Assembly (NCBI GenBank): GCA_007644065.1
Contig: VJWN01000004.1
Span: 124,001 to 188,000, forward strand
DNA from: Margaritispora aquatica
Lineage: Eukaryota > Ascomycota > Leotiomycetes > Helotiales > Discinellaceae
Length of the DNA: 64,000 bases
Direction: 5' to 3'
Shown one piece after another: positions 22,242 to 33,921 of this stretch. Each line of letters opens with the position of its first letter. Position 1 is the stretch's first letter. A program made the translations under genes and the position numbers. The notes beneath the pieces were generated by a model that did no database searches, was not told where the DNA came from, and worked only from the letters and a program-made list of their open reading frames with translations.

Positions 22242-23368
22242 ATGGTCTCCCAACTTGCAACAGTATCTGCATTCGTGGAAGGTGCCCCACCAGGAGAGGT
22301 ACGATCTTCAAGTCTATGGTTTAGAGAGCTCTTCTAACCTGCATCTTAGCTCGCAGACGTTGTCGCAGGTAAGATGAACCATTTCCAACTCCTCAGGATA
22401 TTACTCAGAGAAACCCGCAGATATCAAAGCTCTTACCCTCGACACTCCGAAACTCATCAGTCAACTTGGTCCCGCATTTGAGAAATACAATGAGGAACAA
22501 TTCGCAACAGTGAAGCTGCCTGGTAGCAGTCAGAATGTTAGTCGGAAGCTCTACTCTACTGTTGTCTAAGTACCTGCTGATGAGAAGGGAAGATTATAGT
22601 TAGCTCGCATAACTCCTTGGGTGATGGCAGATATTATGATGTTGAGAGCTCTTCGAGTTTCGCATTTGATCACACCACACAGGCAAGTAAAGGAGCTACC
22701 AAATACTGGAACATATTCTTATGATTGGCAGAAAGCGAGCGCAGTCCAGAGCTACGTTCTAGAAAGTAGTCAATCGGACCTCGTGTAAGAGCAATGGAGT
22801 GATTTTGGGAGATGGCATCTGACAGAGTGTTGCAGCAAGTCGCTCTTGAAAAGCCTCGGTTCACATGTGAAGGAACATTTCCCCAACGCCTCGTATGGTG
22901 TCTACCCCATTGAGGACGACTCGAAGATTGCCTTGTTGGTGGTTGCAAACAAGTACAGTCCCAATAACTTCTGGTATAGCCTTCCTTCCATCCTTGGCAA
23001 CAGCTGTTAATGGTTACAGGAACGGACGATGGCGCTCTCTATACATATTTTCACCTTCTGCATCATCCCTGTCAGGTAGCATCAAGGTTGATGTTCACTA
23101 CTACGAAGATGGCAATGTCCGACTTCTTACCACCAAACCTGTCTCGGCTTCCGTTTCCTCGGCCTCCGCGACTACCATTATGCGTGAAATCGGTCTCGCT
23201 GAGAAGAAGTATCAAGAGGAGATCAACAAGGGCTTTAACAACTTAAGTGAGGGTGCGTTTAAAGGATTGAGGAGACAGTTGCCAATCACTAGACAAAAGA
23301 TCGAGTGGGATAAGATTGCTGGTTATAGACTGGGACAGGACATTGGTGGGGGAAGTACTAAAAGGTAG
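22242..23368 (+). CDS. cap1: F-actin-capping protein subunit alpha
   Basis: Alpha subunit of the CapZ heterodimer that caps barbed ends of actin filaments, acting at cortical patches and hyphal tips. Seven exons: 22242-22298, 22350-22368 (19 nt), 22421-22536, 22593-22682, 22732-22784, 22836-22973, 23020-23368, giving 273 residues, the family's usual size. Conserved blocks: FVEGAPPGE|LADVVADIKAL, SSHNSLGDGRYYDVE, FAFDHTTQKASAVQSYV, HFPNASYGVYP and the C-terminal LPITRQKIEWDKI. The intron after HTTQ (22683-22731) starts GCAAGT and so is a GC-AG intron; using any GT donor nearby breaks the conserved HTTQKAS peptide. Intron 3 ends in AAG. The beta subunit is not in the window. Confidence 0.94.
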
Positions 23369-23928
23369 CCTTGCACAGGTATCAGCCTGCAAGGCAATTA
23401 ATTATGAGCAAATGATAAATCGCATTTACACATGGTTTTTTTTGGATTACCACTTCCATTTTCCTGTGAGCGATTACGCTCGTGTTCGGGATATCAAACC
23501 ACGCTTTGTGTCAAATATCCCCAAAGTGTTGCGATTGTACCAAAGGAAGAGAGAGCTGATGACAGAAACCGAACTTTATACAGTTCCAGCCTTGATATCT
23601 CCCCCACATTCAATATCGCATGGTTTAACCAATAGAAGTGGCTGAATTTGTCTGCAGCGATGCTAGTAATTGCCCAAAGTTACTCCCGAGACGCTAGACC
23701 GGAGCGGAAAAGAGACCCGGCAAGTTCAGTTGAGGCCATTCTCGAATTGTTGTACAACAAAATTCGGCTTCTAATATTCACCGCACCCTTACTTTCTCTT
23801 CCACACATCTGTCCTCACATCGCTCTCCCCCTCATTGCCATTGAACAACGCTCTCTTGGAACTCTATTCACCTTTCCAATATCCTCAACACTTCTCTCCA
23901 GATTATCCCAAACGCAAACTCTCTCAAT
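23369..23928. other. Intergenic, cytochrome b5 promoter side
   Basis: Short frames only, no recognisable gene or repeat. Confidence 0.5.
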
Positions 23929-24680
23929 ATGTCGAAAGAATTCACCTACTCTGATGTCTCAGAGCACTCCAGCAAGAAGAACTTGTACATGGTGATCCAC
24001 GACAAGGTTTACGATTCTACCAGCTTCGTCGATGAGCACCCGTAAGTTGCAGATTCTCTTTGCAAGAGGACACCGTTCAGAGCCTATGGATTTTTCTGGG
24101 GATTACAAGGAGAGATGTGTTGCTTTGCACATTGTGAGGATAGGGGCATTTGGCGCATTCGATACACAGACACCAGATCTTCGAGAAGCCAAAATCCTAG
24201 ATGATCTGGTCTGTTTGTCTGCTTGCCTCAGACCATGCGCCCCTATCTTTCGAGTTCAACAGCTCTAAAACCCCACTTTCGCTTTCCCCTCAGCTTCTAT
24301 ACCTCAGAACTGCAATCAAGACACCTGCTAACTTATTGACAGAGGTGGAGAGGAAGTTCTGCTCGATGTTGGCGGACAGGACGCAACCGAGGCTTTCGAG
24401 GATGTTGGACACAGTGACGAGGCAAGGGAGATTCTCGACGGATTACTTGTTGGAACACTGAAGCGTGCAGTAAGGGATTCCTTTGACCAACTTCACCCTC
24501 AATTCACTAACCTAAATTTAGCCCGGAGACCCAGCACCAAAAGTCACAACTGCTACAGCCACCACACCAAAGGTCGACGGAACTGGCATGGGCGTTGGAC
24601 TATACGTTGTCATTCTCGGTGGTGCCGCTGCTGCGTATGCAGCATACCAGTATATGCAAGCTCAACAGGGAAAGGCATAA
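23929..24680 (+). CDS. Cytochrome b5, tail-anchored
   Basis: Small heme protein donating electrons to desaturases, hydroxylases and P450s, expected on the ER (possibly mitochondrial outer membrane). Exons 23929-24041, 24343-24469, 24522-24680 give 132 residues. The heme fold is complete: [19 protein letters not shown], axial ligand His in [15 protein letters not shown] (H37) and the second in [14 protein letters not shown] (H61). A C-terminal hydrophobic segment ([20 protein letters not shown]) with a short polar end is a tail anchor. The first intron (24042-24342, 301 nt) splits HP|GG and is by far the longest in this window, where most are about 50 nt; it may hold regulatory sequence. Confidence 0.92.
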
Positions 24681-25225
24681 GTGGGCATTTCTCTTCTGGG
24701 AACAACTAAATTTGTGGATATGGTGGTAGGTGGATAGCTTGCCTGCTGCGTTGCGGTAGAAGGGAACGAGAGGCACGTTTGCTGCATTTTCTCTATACCT
24801 TAATAGATACTTCCGTTGAGCTTATTTTTGCTCTGGTAACTTTGTCGTTATGAGGCGTTCTTGTTGGGCGGATGATGGTAGTCGGTCAACTCACATATTG
24901 CCGGTGGGAGGGAGGTGTGGATTGGTCTTAGACAATCTGAACATGGTCAGCTCTAGAACATTTACAATGCAGTGGTTGTTCGATGCGAAAGCTTTTAGAT
25001 GAGCATTCTGCTCCGTGACTATAATGTGAGTCAAACAGCGCTTTATACACCGATCAGACTTCAACAAGTAAGTTGGATATCATAGCTATGTTGTGCTAGC
25101 TCTTTCGACAACACATCACATCCTCCTAGAAAGCCATGCCATCCAAATAACCTCCAAACGCCATGCTCAAATATGCTCAAGCGCAACACACTACCACCCG
25201 CTCTCCCACAACTCCACCTAAACTC
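24681..25225. other. Intergenic between cytochrome b5 and RING genes
   Basis: Convergent 3' regions. The right end (from about 25110) starts a C-rich block. No gene seen. Confidence 0.5.
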
Positions 25226-25825
25226 CTAAGCGAACATCCCATCATAATCATCCTCATCCTCCTCCGCCTTCGCCTGCGCCACCTCCTCCTTCGGCCTCCT
25301 CTCCTCCCTCTTCCCCTTCCCACCCTCGACATCCTTCCGATCCAACGGACAGGTCCCATTCATCAGCAGCCACGGGCCCACGCAATCCAGATCAAAGCGA
25401 TGCGTCTTGTGGCACGGCAGCCTCACGACGAGCGGGTACGCATCATCGAGGAACGGCTCGTTGCAAATGGGACAAGTGTCCGTAGGCCGGAGCTGCGATT
25501 TTGGCACCCGTTCGAGCGTGTCGAGGAACGCTTGCGGCACGCCTTGCACAGTGGTCGGCGGCGACGTGATGGCGTCTTGCGTCGAGCTTATGAGGGCGTG
25601 CAGGAGCGCCGTGTGCGCTGGTGTCGTGAGCGAGGTGGGATCGTCTTGCGTGCTTGAGGAGGAGGCATCGCTGCTGTTCGCGAGGATGGTGCTCAGTTGG
25701 TCGATTAGCAGCTGGGAGGCGGCGGCCATCTCGACGGGGTTGGGTGTTGCGTGTGGGTTGTTATGTGGGTTTGAGGGCGTGGATGCCGTGCTGATTTGTG
25801 ACAGCTGCGAGAAGAAGGAGGTCAT
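25226..25825 (-). CDS. RING-type E3 ligase-like protein with Asp-substituted zinc ligands
   Basis: A 199-residue protein; probably a ubiquitin E3 ligase. A Ser/Thr-rich N-terminal half precedes a RING-like domain at about 118-162 (CPICNEPFLDDAYPLVVRLP, then CHKTHRFDLDCVGPWLLMNG, then CPLDRK). Aligned with RING-H2, C118, C121, C138, H142, C148 and C159 are in place, while the expected second His before C148 is Asp (D145) and the last Cys is Asp (D162). Asp can replace Cys/His in some RINGs, so it need not be inactive. The C terminus is a highly charged Lys/Glu/Asp tail. No membrane segment. Substrate unknown. The coding region sits on a strong C-to-G composition switch. Confidence 0.75.
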   Translation of the reverse strand: MTSFFSQLSQISTASTPSNPHNNPHATPNPVEMAAASQLLIDQLSTILANSSDASSSSTQDDPTSLTTPAHTALLHALISSTQDAITSPPTTVQGVPQAFLDTLERVPKSQLRPTDTCPICNEPFLDDAYPLVVRLPCHKTHRFDLDCVGPWLLMNGTCPLDRKDVEGGKGKREERRPKEEVAQAKAEEDEDDYDGMFA

Positions 25826-27337
25826 GGATGGACGGCGAGCGCGGGCGGCTTTGGGTTTGGCTTTTATGTTGTGCTCGACTTTGAGGAGCGTTAGCTATGT
25901 AGATAGGTAGATTGAGGATGAAGTTGAAGTTGGTGGGGGAGGGGTAGCTTGCTCTCATAGGGTGTGGCCATTGTGGGCGATTGAGGGTAGGTTGTCAAGT
26001 TGGTTTGGTGGTTGTGGTTTTGTATGGAAGATCTGAACAAAGGTGAAATTGTAATTGGGGAAGCTTTGCTGACTTGAAGTTGAAGTCGTTGAATTATATC
26101 GAGTTGAAGTTGTAGGTAGCTTTGGCATACGCAAGATTCTTCGGCTAGATGCGAGGCTGACGATACAGGGGTACAGTGGGGTCAATATTTTTATATAAAC
26201 AAAGACATTAAATTGTATTGTATAATTGTCTCACTTATCCAAAACAATAAATTGATATGTTGACTTCAGTCTTGAGCTTTATTGCTACTTTTCTATGGTT
26301 AAAATCATTCGTACGAACTAAGAGAGCTTCATAATTCTATGTCGAGGTTTGTTAAACTCTAAGCATCTTGAATATCACCTCAGGAGAAACTAAAGATATA
26401 GAAACACGTCCGTTTAACCAGTGTGCTACTAGATACTCGTAAAGCGTTGTCATGTTCGAAACATGACGGTAAAATGCTATCTGCCTGAGCTTTTCGAAAA
26501 GCCGGAGAGTGCTCAGACAAAGACGAGTGTAGAGTTAACCTCGAAGGATTATTCTTGCAATATCTAGAACGCAAATTATCATGAATGCGATTTAAAGAGA
26601 AGAAGTTCATTAATGGAACTTCTATTGAAAGTACAGTAATGGAAACCTACGAGGTCGATTAGGTCTCGATCACATGACTGAGCCTATCTCCCCTTCTCGA
26701 ACTGCGATTCATCCCTATTCCCTTACCTTCAAGCGATTCTCTTCATCAACCCCCCCCCCCAATATCCTCACAATTGAAGTCCTTCTTCACTACTTATATT
26801 TATATCAATGAGTAGAAGAATACTGATGGTCCTCGTATCAAAGAGAACCTTTCTAACCCGAAAACTCCCCACGTCTACGTCTGCAGGTCTCCACGAACGT
26901 CTCCACCAAAGACTGACACCAACAGTGGGATTTTCACACAAAGAGGACGGACCTCCGATAATTGGACCATCTACCCTGACCGATGCCGGAATTCTTTGCC
27001 AGAAGCTCTAATGGAGTTGCGATATGCAAAGGCTTGTTTTTCTCTGCATCAGACCCGTTTGGGTTCAAGACATTGCTAGAGTGCAAGTCAACGTTCATGC
27101 ACCCATTGGAATTGTTGAAAAATGGGGTTGAAACTGCCATGTCCGTCCAACAGAGGCAATTGGTAGTTAGAGATCTACAATCAGCGGTGGAAGATCCGAT
27201 CTACCCATCTTCTTCCCTGCTTACTTGAGGTCTAGGTTTTGGTTGTATTTTTTCCTTGGGGTGTTTTCTTTCTCTTTGTCTTGGGACTTATTTTCTGATT
27301 TTGGTTATTCATTCTCTCTTGGAGTTATGCTACCATT
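25826..27337. other. Gene-poor, AT-rich interval
   Basis: 1.5 kb with no convincing gene. 26180-26660 is AT-rich. A run of ten C lies at 26750-26760. Open frames at 26808-27228 (+) have no family resemblance; the last part is the promoter of the exporter gene. Confidence 0.5.
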
Positions 27338-29140
27338 ATGTCTGGCAATGATCTAGTTCGGATCGAAACCAATATTCTTCCAAAGTCCAAGCTCCTCATA
27401 GTCTTTGCTGGTCTTTCGTTTGCTCTTCTTATTTCCTTCATTGATCAGAACTCCATTGGTATAGCATTGCCAACCATTGGAGAAGACTTGAATGCAGCCA
27501 CAACCATTTCCTGGGCCGGTACTTCGAGCTTGATTGCCAACACAGTCTTTCAAGTCCTCTATGGACGACTTTCTGACATTGTAGGCCGAAAGGTTGTGTT
27601 CTTGTCAGCTGTCGGATTGTTGGCTTTGGGAGATTTGTTATGCTCGTTTGCAAAGACTGGACCTCAGCTCTACGCTTTCCGTGGTATCTCAGGTGTTGGA
27701 AATGGAGGAATCACGGCTCTTGCAATGATGATTGTGTCCGATGTTGTGACGCTTGAGAATCGTGGAAAGTAAGTAATGTCTGAGGACCATATGGCTTCGG
27801 CTAACATTATGAAGATATCAAGGGATTCTCGGATCTTGTGTAGGTCTTGGCAATGCAATTGGACCATTCTTGGCGGCTGCGTTCATTCAGACCTCAACAT
27901 GGCGAGGATTGTTCTGGTGCATCTGCCCCCTTGCTCTTCTTGCTGGAGCTCTGGTTGCCCTGACGTTGCCACCAAGTAAGGTTCATGGTGACATGAAGGC
28001 TAAAGTGAGAGCAATCGACTACTACGGAGTTGTATTCAGCTCCTCGGCTATTTTATTATTACTCATTCCTATTTCGGGCGGTGGTACTTACTTTGAATGG
28101 AGCAGTCCTATGGTGATAAGTATGCTCACCTTGGGAAGTATCTGTATGATCATCTTCGTCATCGTCGAATGGAAATTCGCGTTAATGCCCATGATGCCAC
28201 TGCGTCTCTTGTGAGTCTATCCTCAACAACCATTCTCTCGACTATCACTCACAAACCTCATAGTCGTAACCCGGCCATCTTCGCCATCCTCGCCCAAAAC
28301 CTCCTCTACGGCATAGTCTACTACTCGCACCTGTACTACCTACCAATCTACTACCAAAACGTCCGCTCATACAGCCCCCTGCTGTCCGCCGCCCTTACCA
28401 TCCCTTTCGTCGCCACCCAATCCCTCTTCTCCACCCTCTCAGGCCAGTACATCTCCCGCACCAACCGCTACGGCGAGATCATCTGGAGCGGCTACGCCAT
28501 GTGGACGCTTGGCGCCGGGCTCGTCCTCACCTTCACCCGCACCACGCCGCGCTGGCAAATCGTCCTCATCTTGCTCCTTGAAGGTGCAGGCGTGGGCCAC
28601 GTCTTCCAACCCACCCTCGTGGCGGCACAAGCGCACTCACTCAAATCTGACCGTGCTGTCATCATTTCCGTACGCAATTTCCTCCGTGCCTTTGGCGGCT
28701 CCCTGGGTCTCGCGCTCTCGTCAGCGGTATTTTCGCTCACGCTGAAGAAATCCCTGAATTCCCTCGCGACGCCGCTGCCTGTGACATTAAAACAGGGCAT
28801 TCTAGACGCGATTCTGAGGGTTCCGGATTTGGAGGCTTTGAGTGAGGGCCAGAGAGAGGATGTCTTGGACTCGTACATGCATGCTGCGAGAGCGGTGTTT
28901 TTGCTCTGGGTCCCGATCATGGGTGTCTGTCTGTTGCTTTGTGTCCTGATTCGGGATAGGGGGTTGACGAGGCCGGAGGAGAAGGAGAAAGTGATGGTGC
29001 AGGAGGCGAGTGCGGTTGAGGGCGAGAGCAACGATATTGAGGGGAGCGGGAGCGGGAGTGGGGAGAGTGATGTTGAGATGCAGAGGGCTGGTACTGTGGG
29101 TCTGGGAAAGGAGAGGGATGAGAAGAAAGATATGCTGTAG
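27338..29140 (+). CDS. MFS multidrug-type exporter (DHA2-like, 14-helix)
   Basis: A 567-residue major facilitator of the drug:H+ antiporter-2 type, exporting toxic compounds or own metabolites at the plasma membrane. Exons 27338-27768, 27815-28210, 28264-29140 with introns of 46 and 53 nt (acceptors GAAG and CATAG). Signatures: helix-1 block SFIDQNSIGIALPTIGEDL, motif A LYGRLSDIVGRKV, RGISGVGNGGI, and motif-C-like GSCVGLGNAIGPFLAAAF; the second half has YLPIYYQNVRSYSP typical of 14-helix fungal exporters. The tail is acidic and Gly/Ser/Glu-rich. Composition changes sharply inside the gene: C-rich 28260-28640 (line 28321-28380 has 26 C, 5 G), G-rich 28800-29140 (line 28981-29040 has 27 G, 6 C). 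Substrate unknown. Confidence 0.88.
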
Positions 29141-29963
29141 ATTATAGATTTGTAGATTGAATTGCTGGGTGATATAGACAAAGATATAGACTTCCAAAAT
29201 AGAATTGAATAGAGGCGTCAACTGGAGTTTAATTAGGATCTGTTGAGTGATGTTGCACATTTGGCAATCGTCTTGAGTTGAAATCTGCTTTTCAAAACGG
29301 GCAGCAGTTTCGCTCGTCTCGCTAGGATTGAATGAAAGAACTGAGAATGAAGTAAGAAGTCGGGAGTCGTCAGCTTCTGAGTTTTCTTAACAATACTCAA
29401 GTTTCGAGTATATATACCTCCATTCATCTCTTTCTAGATGAATCAGGAAAAGTGATGAGAGTTCAATAACTTATATTTCTTTGCACTAGACTCTCAAACA
29501 CAAACGCAAGCTACACCCAACTCAAGCTAAAGCTCATCTTGTCCTGAGATGAGAACCACCTCTCAACGATTTCATAAACTGATCTTACCAGTTCTGACCT
29601 CAATCCAGCAAGATCAATCCATGCAACATATCCATTCTGCATTTCCAAATCCAAATCCAAACCCAACACCAGTATCCATGAACATGAAGGAAAACCGTCG
29701 TTAACAACGATGCTAATCGATACCCAAAGGTCAGCCTGGACCAAATGCCCATCTCCACTAGTCTTAAGCTAGCTAAATCCAATGCTTATGATCCATCGAT
29801 AATGTATGCACCAGCATATCCAATCTCAACACAGTCGACTAACCTGAATGACGAACTCTCCATCAAAGCCGACAAAAACGTCAACCCAAATTCGACCTCC
29901 CAAACCCCATACCTTGTTCATACCTCAACCACATCCCATCCAACAACGCTCGCCTCATCCATG
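29141..29963. other. Intergenic between exporter and small hypothetical gene
   Basis: Convergent 3' regions. A minus-strand frame at 29511-29744 reads plausibly in part but has no recognisable domain. C-rich from about 29880. Confidence 0.5.
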
Positions 29964-30521
29964 TCAAGAATCATTCTTCTCGTCTTTCTCCCACATCCTC
30001 TTAACTGCATCTCCCCACCCTCCAAATAACCACTCATCCCCATGCCTCCCAGATCTCGTATAGACATTGTTCTTCCCCTCGCCTGAGCTCCTCCTCCTCT
30101 GCGAATCCCTCGACGTTGTACTCGTAGCATGAATATCAGTTCCGCTCTTCCGCCTCGGCTCTTCAGGCCTCGATGATTTCCTGGCTCCCGAGATGCTTGC
30201 GAAGCGCAACCCCGTGGATGTGGATGCAGGCGTGGTGGTAGAACGCAGCGGCGCTGGGTAGGGTGAGGTTGGGGGCGAGAGGGGGTGGTACTGGTTCTCG
30301 TGCTGGTGTTGGTGTTGGTAGGACGGGGAAGTTGCTGCTGAAGGGGGCTGTGCAAAGTCGTTTGGGGGACTGCTGGGGGGTGATTGGTGGTTGTTTCTGT
30401 GACGTGCCCATTCCAGATCTGGTCGAGACGTTGAAATCGCGAGAGGAGGCTTTGTATATGATCCCGAGTAGCTGGGGTCATCCAGCGAAGAGGATCCGAG
30501 GCTTGAAACCTTATCTGCCAT
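29964..30521 (-). CDS. Small disordered hypothetical protein with conserved-looking C terminus
   Basis: A 185-residue single-exon protein of unknown function. The first 135 residues are Ser/Pro/Thr/Gln-rich with a His/Gln run (YQHQHQHENQYH), so probably disordered. The C terminus reads TRSGRHGDEWLFGGWGDAVK and then RMWEK. This Gly/Trp-rich, basic-acidic segment resembles C termini seen in uncharacterised Pezizomycotina proteins. No signal peptide or membrane helix. The gene lies across the strongest composition switch of the window (plus strand C-rich to about 30180, G-rich from about 30200), and its low-complexity codons follow that bias. ATG at 30521 is the first in frame. Confidence 0.62.
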   Translation of the reverse strand: MADKVSSLGSSSLDDPSYSGSYTKPPLAISTSRPDLEWARHRNNHQSPPSSPPNDFAQPPSAATSPSYQHQHQHENQYHPLSPPTSPYPAPLRSTTTPASTSTGLRFASISGARKSSRPEEPRRKSGTDIHATSTTSRDSQRRRSSGEGKNNVYTRSGRHGDEWLFGGWGDAVKRMWEKDEKNDS

Positions 30522-31721
30522 CTTTCCCGGTGAGGTGGTACTGGTTGCTTAGAGGCTCAATAGTGAGAATAGTACGAAAGCTATAGACAGTCAATGATTT
30601 GTGTGTCTTGTTTGACTATGTAGCAGCTTGTTGACTTTAAGTTGCAAGCCAGAAATGTTTTGGAGAATATATTGTGTTGTACGAGGACCTGAAATCTGGG
30701 GATCACCGGTTGTGGAATTTAAGGTGGGAAATGAGGTGGGTTGATCTGAAGCTCGTGGTTCGCATACATAGGGCTGACACTGGACCATATGCACGGGGGT
30801 AACATACTGACTACTCGCTATGCCTTGATTTGCTCCCTCCCAAGACTGACCACGAACACGTTGTCCAATGGATACATCTTGCTTGTGCAACTCTATGCAC
30901 GAACCTCTTCTGGGCTACTTTTCTCATTCGATCTGTCTTTGATTTTCTGACCGAGTAGGAAATGAGAAGCATTCTTTGGGTGAAGAGTTGCGGCTCAAGA
31001 GAGACAAAACAAAAAAGGACGAGCAGAAGGGCGAGGGGAAAGGCCTTTTCAACCCCACACTCTTGCTTGACTGATCATCCTCAAAAGCATTTTAAAATGC
31101 CAACTCATTGTTTTCAGGACGTTTACCAGACTCTGCTTTCTTCTCTCAGGTGTTCTGGTTTTTTCATCCGCTTTGATAATCAAGGAAGCATAAGATCCGC
31201 TTGGAATGTGATGGATTTCCGCTCATGCATGAAGAAGAAGATGCTCGTACGACAAAGGCAAACGGATAAAGCCTATAACGTGACTCTCAAAGCATAAGAC
31301 AAAAGTTATTGGCTTATAGCACAGCTGTGCTACAAGTGGTACATGATAAGCAAGCAGGTTCTGGCCAAGCAAATGATCTTCGAAGACAATCACCAAAACA
31401 TTGGTTAAAAACAATGTATAGAATAGCTGAGAAAACAACCTTCGGTAGACCATAAAAATGACACAAATGACTTTCCATCACTTGATGGAATCCTTTGTTT
31501 TGTTGGTGAAGAAGGTTGGACATTGAAAATAGGATCTCGCGATATCTTAGCACTGCTCCGGAAGGGCTCCACTGTATTAAATGATCACATGACCCAATTC
31601 AACCGACAAGGATTCTGATGGTGAAGCTTCAAAAAAGTGTCAATTCATAAGGGACATCACCATCACCACCAGCATTGTGTTACAAAGAACGCGCTGGGGA
31701 CTCCAACAAACATCGTCAGCG
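30522..31721. other. Intergenic upstream of the mitochondrial ribosomal protein gene
   Basis: 1.2 kb with short frames only. Includes the promoters of the divergent small hypothetical and uS5m genes. No repeats recognised. Confidence 0.5.
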
Positions 31722-33110
31722 ATGAATGTCTCACGGCCTGCACGATGTCTGTTTATAGGCCCCTCGATACCCAAGATACGACCGCAGATTCGCTGCCAAA
31801 ATTTCCACTCCTCCCCTAATGTCTGCGCCAGACGGAGACCAAAACATGCCAGCATCAGCGCAGAAAAGATGGGCCTGGCTGCGCAACGCAAATCGGCGAC
31901 GGAATTGTTCCCAAAATATACCCCAGAGGAGAAGGAATATCTGCAGAGTGTGTACACGCCAGGGCAGATGAGGGCTATTGAAGCTGGAGAAGAGGCAATC
32001 TCTCCCGAGGATTTGAAGAATCGTGGAGTGATCAGGACAGATCTTGGAGCGATAGATTACCTGGATGATTTCAGCAAGACTCGACCTGTCCTCGATCGGT
32101 TACCGCGGTATGATGGACCTAAGGACCCTAATCCTCGAATTATGGACATTGGTGAAGCTATGGAGGAGTATAAAAGGACAAGTGACAGGATCAAGAAGGA
32201 CCATATACCACCGGTGCTTGGTGCAGATCAAGACCCTAGTGATCCCGAGTACCAGACTGAGCAGTTTCCCAACCGTGCAGAGCAGATGCGAATCATGGAC
32301 GAGGCATCCTTCCTCATGGGCTCTGATGGGAAAGCCGTTCCTTGGTACAAGAACACAGTGCTCACAGCACCAAGGCTGCCAAAAGAGTTCTTAGATGAAG
32401 CAGGCATCCGGAACGAGTCCGATGAGGATAGGAAGAAGAGGCAGGCCAAGAAGGAGAGGCAGAAGCAAAAGGACAAGGAAGCGGAAGAGGTCGACTCAAG
32501 AGATCCAGATGGACAGTACAATAAATTGATAAAGCAGTCAGGCTTGGACTTGGATACTATCCTCGGCTACAAGACTAAGTTGCTAGTTCAGCATCGTGTC
32601 GTGAATCAGACGCGTTTGGGAAAGATTGCCAGTGTGTACAACTTGGCGATCGCAGGCGATGGAAACGGCAGGCTAGGCGTAGGTGAAGCCAAGGGACAGG
32701 AAGGTGAGGATACCAGAGCCAATGCCATAATTTCAGCGATCCGCTCCATGCGACCTATCCCTCGATACGAGAACCGAACTATCTATGGAGATGTGGAGGG
32801 CAAGATGTCTGCGGCAGTGGTAAAGCTGATGGCACGACCACCAGGTAGGCATGCTCTACCACTGGGCATGAGACACAACTAACATGAAACAGGATTCGGC
32901 TTGAGATGTCAACATCTCATCTTTGAAATGGCACGAGCAGCTGGAATCCAGGATTTGTCTGCGCGAGTCCCACGCTCGAGGAACAAGATGAACACCGTGA
33001 AGGCGGCATACCAAGCGCTGATGTCGCAGCGGATACCAGACGAGGTTGCACGCGCGAGAGGGAAGAAGCTGGTCGATGTGCGAAAAGTGTATTATGGAGG
33101 CAAGGTATAA
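31722..33110 (+). CDS. mrps5: Mitochondrial small-subunit ribosomal protein uS5m
   Basis: Component of the 37S mitochondrial ribosome at the decoding and mRNA entry side. Exons 31722-32844 and 32893-33110, 446 residues, with a 48-nt intron joining MARPPG to FGLRCQHLIFEMARAAGI. The N terminus (MNVSRPARCLFIGPSIPK...QNFHSSPNVCARRR) is Arg/Ser-rich without acidic residues, as expected for a matrix-targeting sequence. A long fungal-specific extension with charged KERQKQKDKEAEE helix precedes the S5 domain: VVNQTRLGKIASVYNLAI, then GDGNGRLGVGEAKG. The C-terminal domain ends in DVRKVYYGGKV. The open frame extends upstream without an ATG, so I start at the ATG at 31722. Converges with dad3. Confidence 0.92.
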
Positions 33111-33515
33111 GTGTATAGATCAATTAGATGTATGTATGAGTATAGGAACTGCATAGGAAGGCGCAGCATAGCGTGTAGAACATCGAAAGCATTGCTCTCA
33201 CTCCAACATAGTTTATTTGTTCTGTTGCTTTTACTTGGGTATCTCTAAATCATCCCAAACGCCGCCGTGTGCCGTCGTCACATTTCCCATGAAATCGTAA
33301 TGTGCGTATCCCAACCCTCCTCCACCCATTCTGCTGTGCCGTGCAATGCGCATCTTACCAAGCTTTTTTTTCTCTCCCTCTCTCCCTCTCCCTCTCCTTC
33401 GGAATTCCACTCCAACCCTATTTCTGCCCCGTACTTTCACGCTTCTCAAGCTTAGTGAACAGCAATTCCACCCCATCACTCTTCCCCTCTCCCCATTCCC
33501 CACGCCACATAATCC
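33111..33515. other. Convergent intergenic region, C-rich
   Basis: Shared 3' region of uS5m and dad3. A pyrimidine tract of TCTCCCTC type at about 33368-33400 leads a C-rich block. No gene. Confidence 0.55.
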
Positions 33516-33921
33516 TCAATCCCGCCCCTCCTCACCCTCCCCAGAATAGATCTCCTGGTTCAGCACAATGCTATACACACTCGCCTTCAACAGCGTGAAC
33601 ACCAGACTGGTCTTGCGCTCCAGCTGTCGCAATCCATCCAGAATCTCTGCGGTTGGGCGGCCGGCCATGTTATCTAGTAGGCTTGCGAGCTGTACAGCGC
33701 GTTAGCGTTACCCTCAGTCTTCATGCTCTTTCTTTGGGTAAGATATGTTATGAGGAAGGAATTGGGGCAGCGGGGAGGGAATGAGGAGGACGGGGTTGGG
33801 TAAGTACCTTCTTCATGTTCTCAGCCAACCGCTCGTATTCATCCAACACGTCCTGCTCGAGCGGAGACAGCTCCTCATCTGCCGGCGGAGCGGAGAGCGT
33901 AGGGTCGGTTGTGCTGTCCAT
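33516..33921 (-). CDS. dad3: DASH/Dam1 complex subunit Dad3
   Basis: Small subunit of the fungal-specific DASH (Dam1) ring that couples kinetochores to microtubules. Exon 1 is 33921-33808 (starting MDSTTDPTLS) and exon 2 is 33689-33516, 95 residues, the usual size. The 118-nt intron (donor GTACTT, acceptor TACAG) joins NMKK to LASLLDNMAG. Hallmarks: LSPLEQDVLDEYERLAENM and PTAEILDGLRQLERKTSLVF, followed by TLLKASVYSIVLNQEIYSG, the typical Dad3 C-terminal core. An upstream in-frame codon is not used because ATG at 33921 gives the family-like N terminus. Function inferred with high confidence from sequence. Confidence 0.93.

Noticed and set aside
28439..29260. Long minus-strand ORFs under the exporter gene
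   Set aside because: They mirror the C/G-biased codons of the real plus-strand gene and have no family features.
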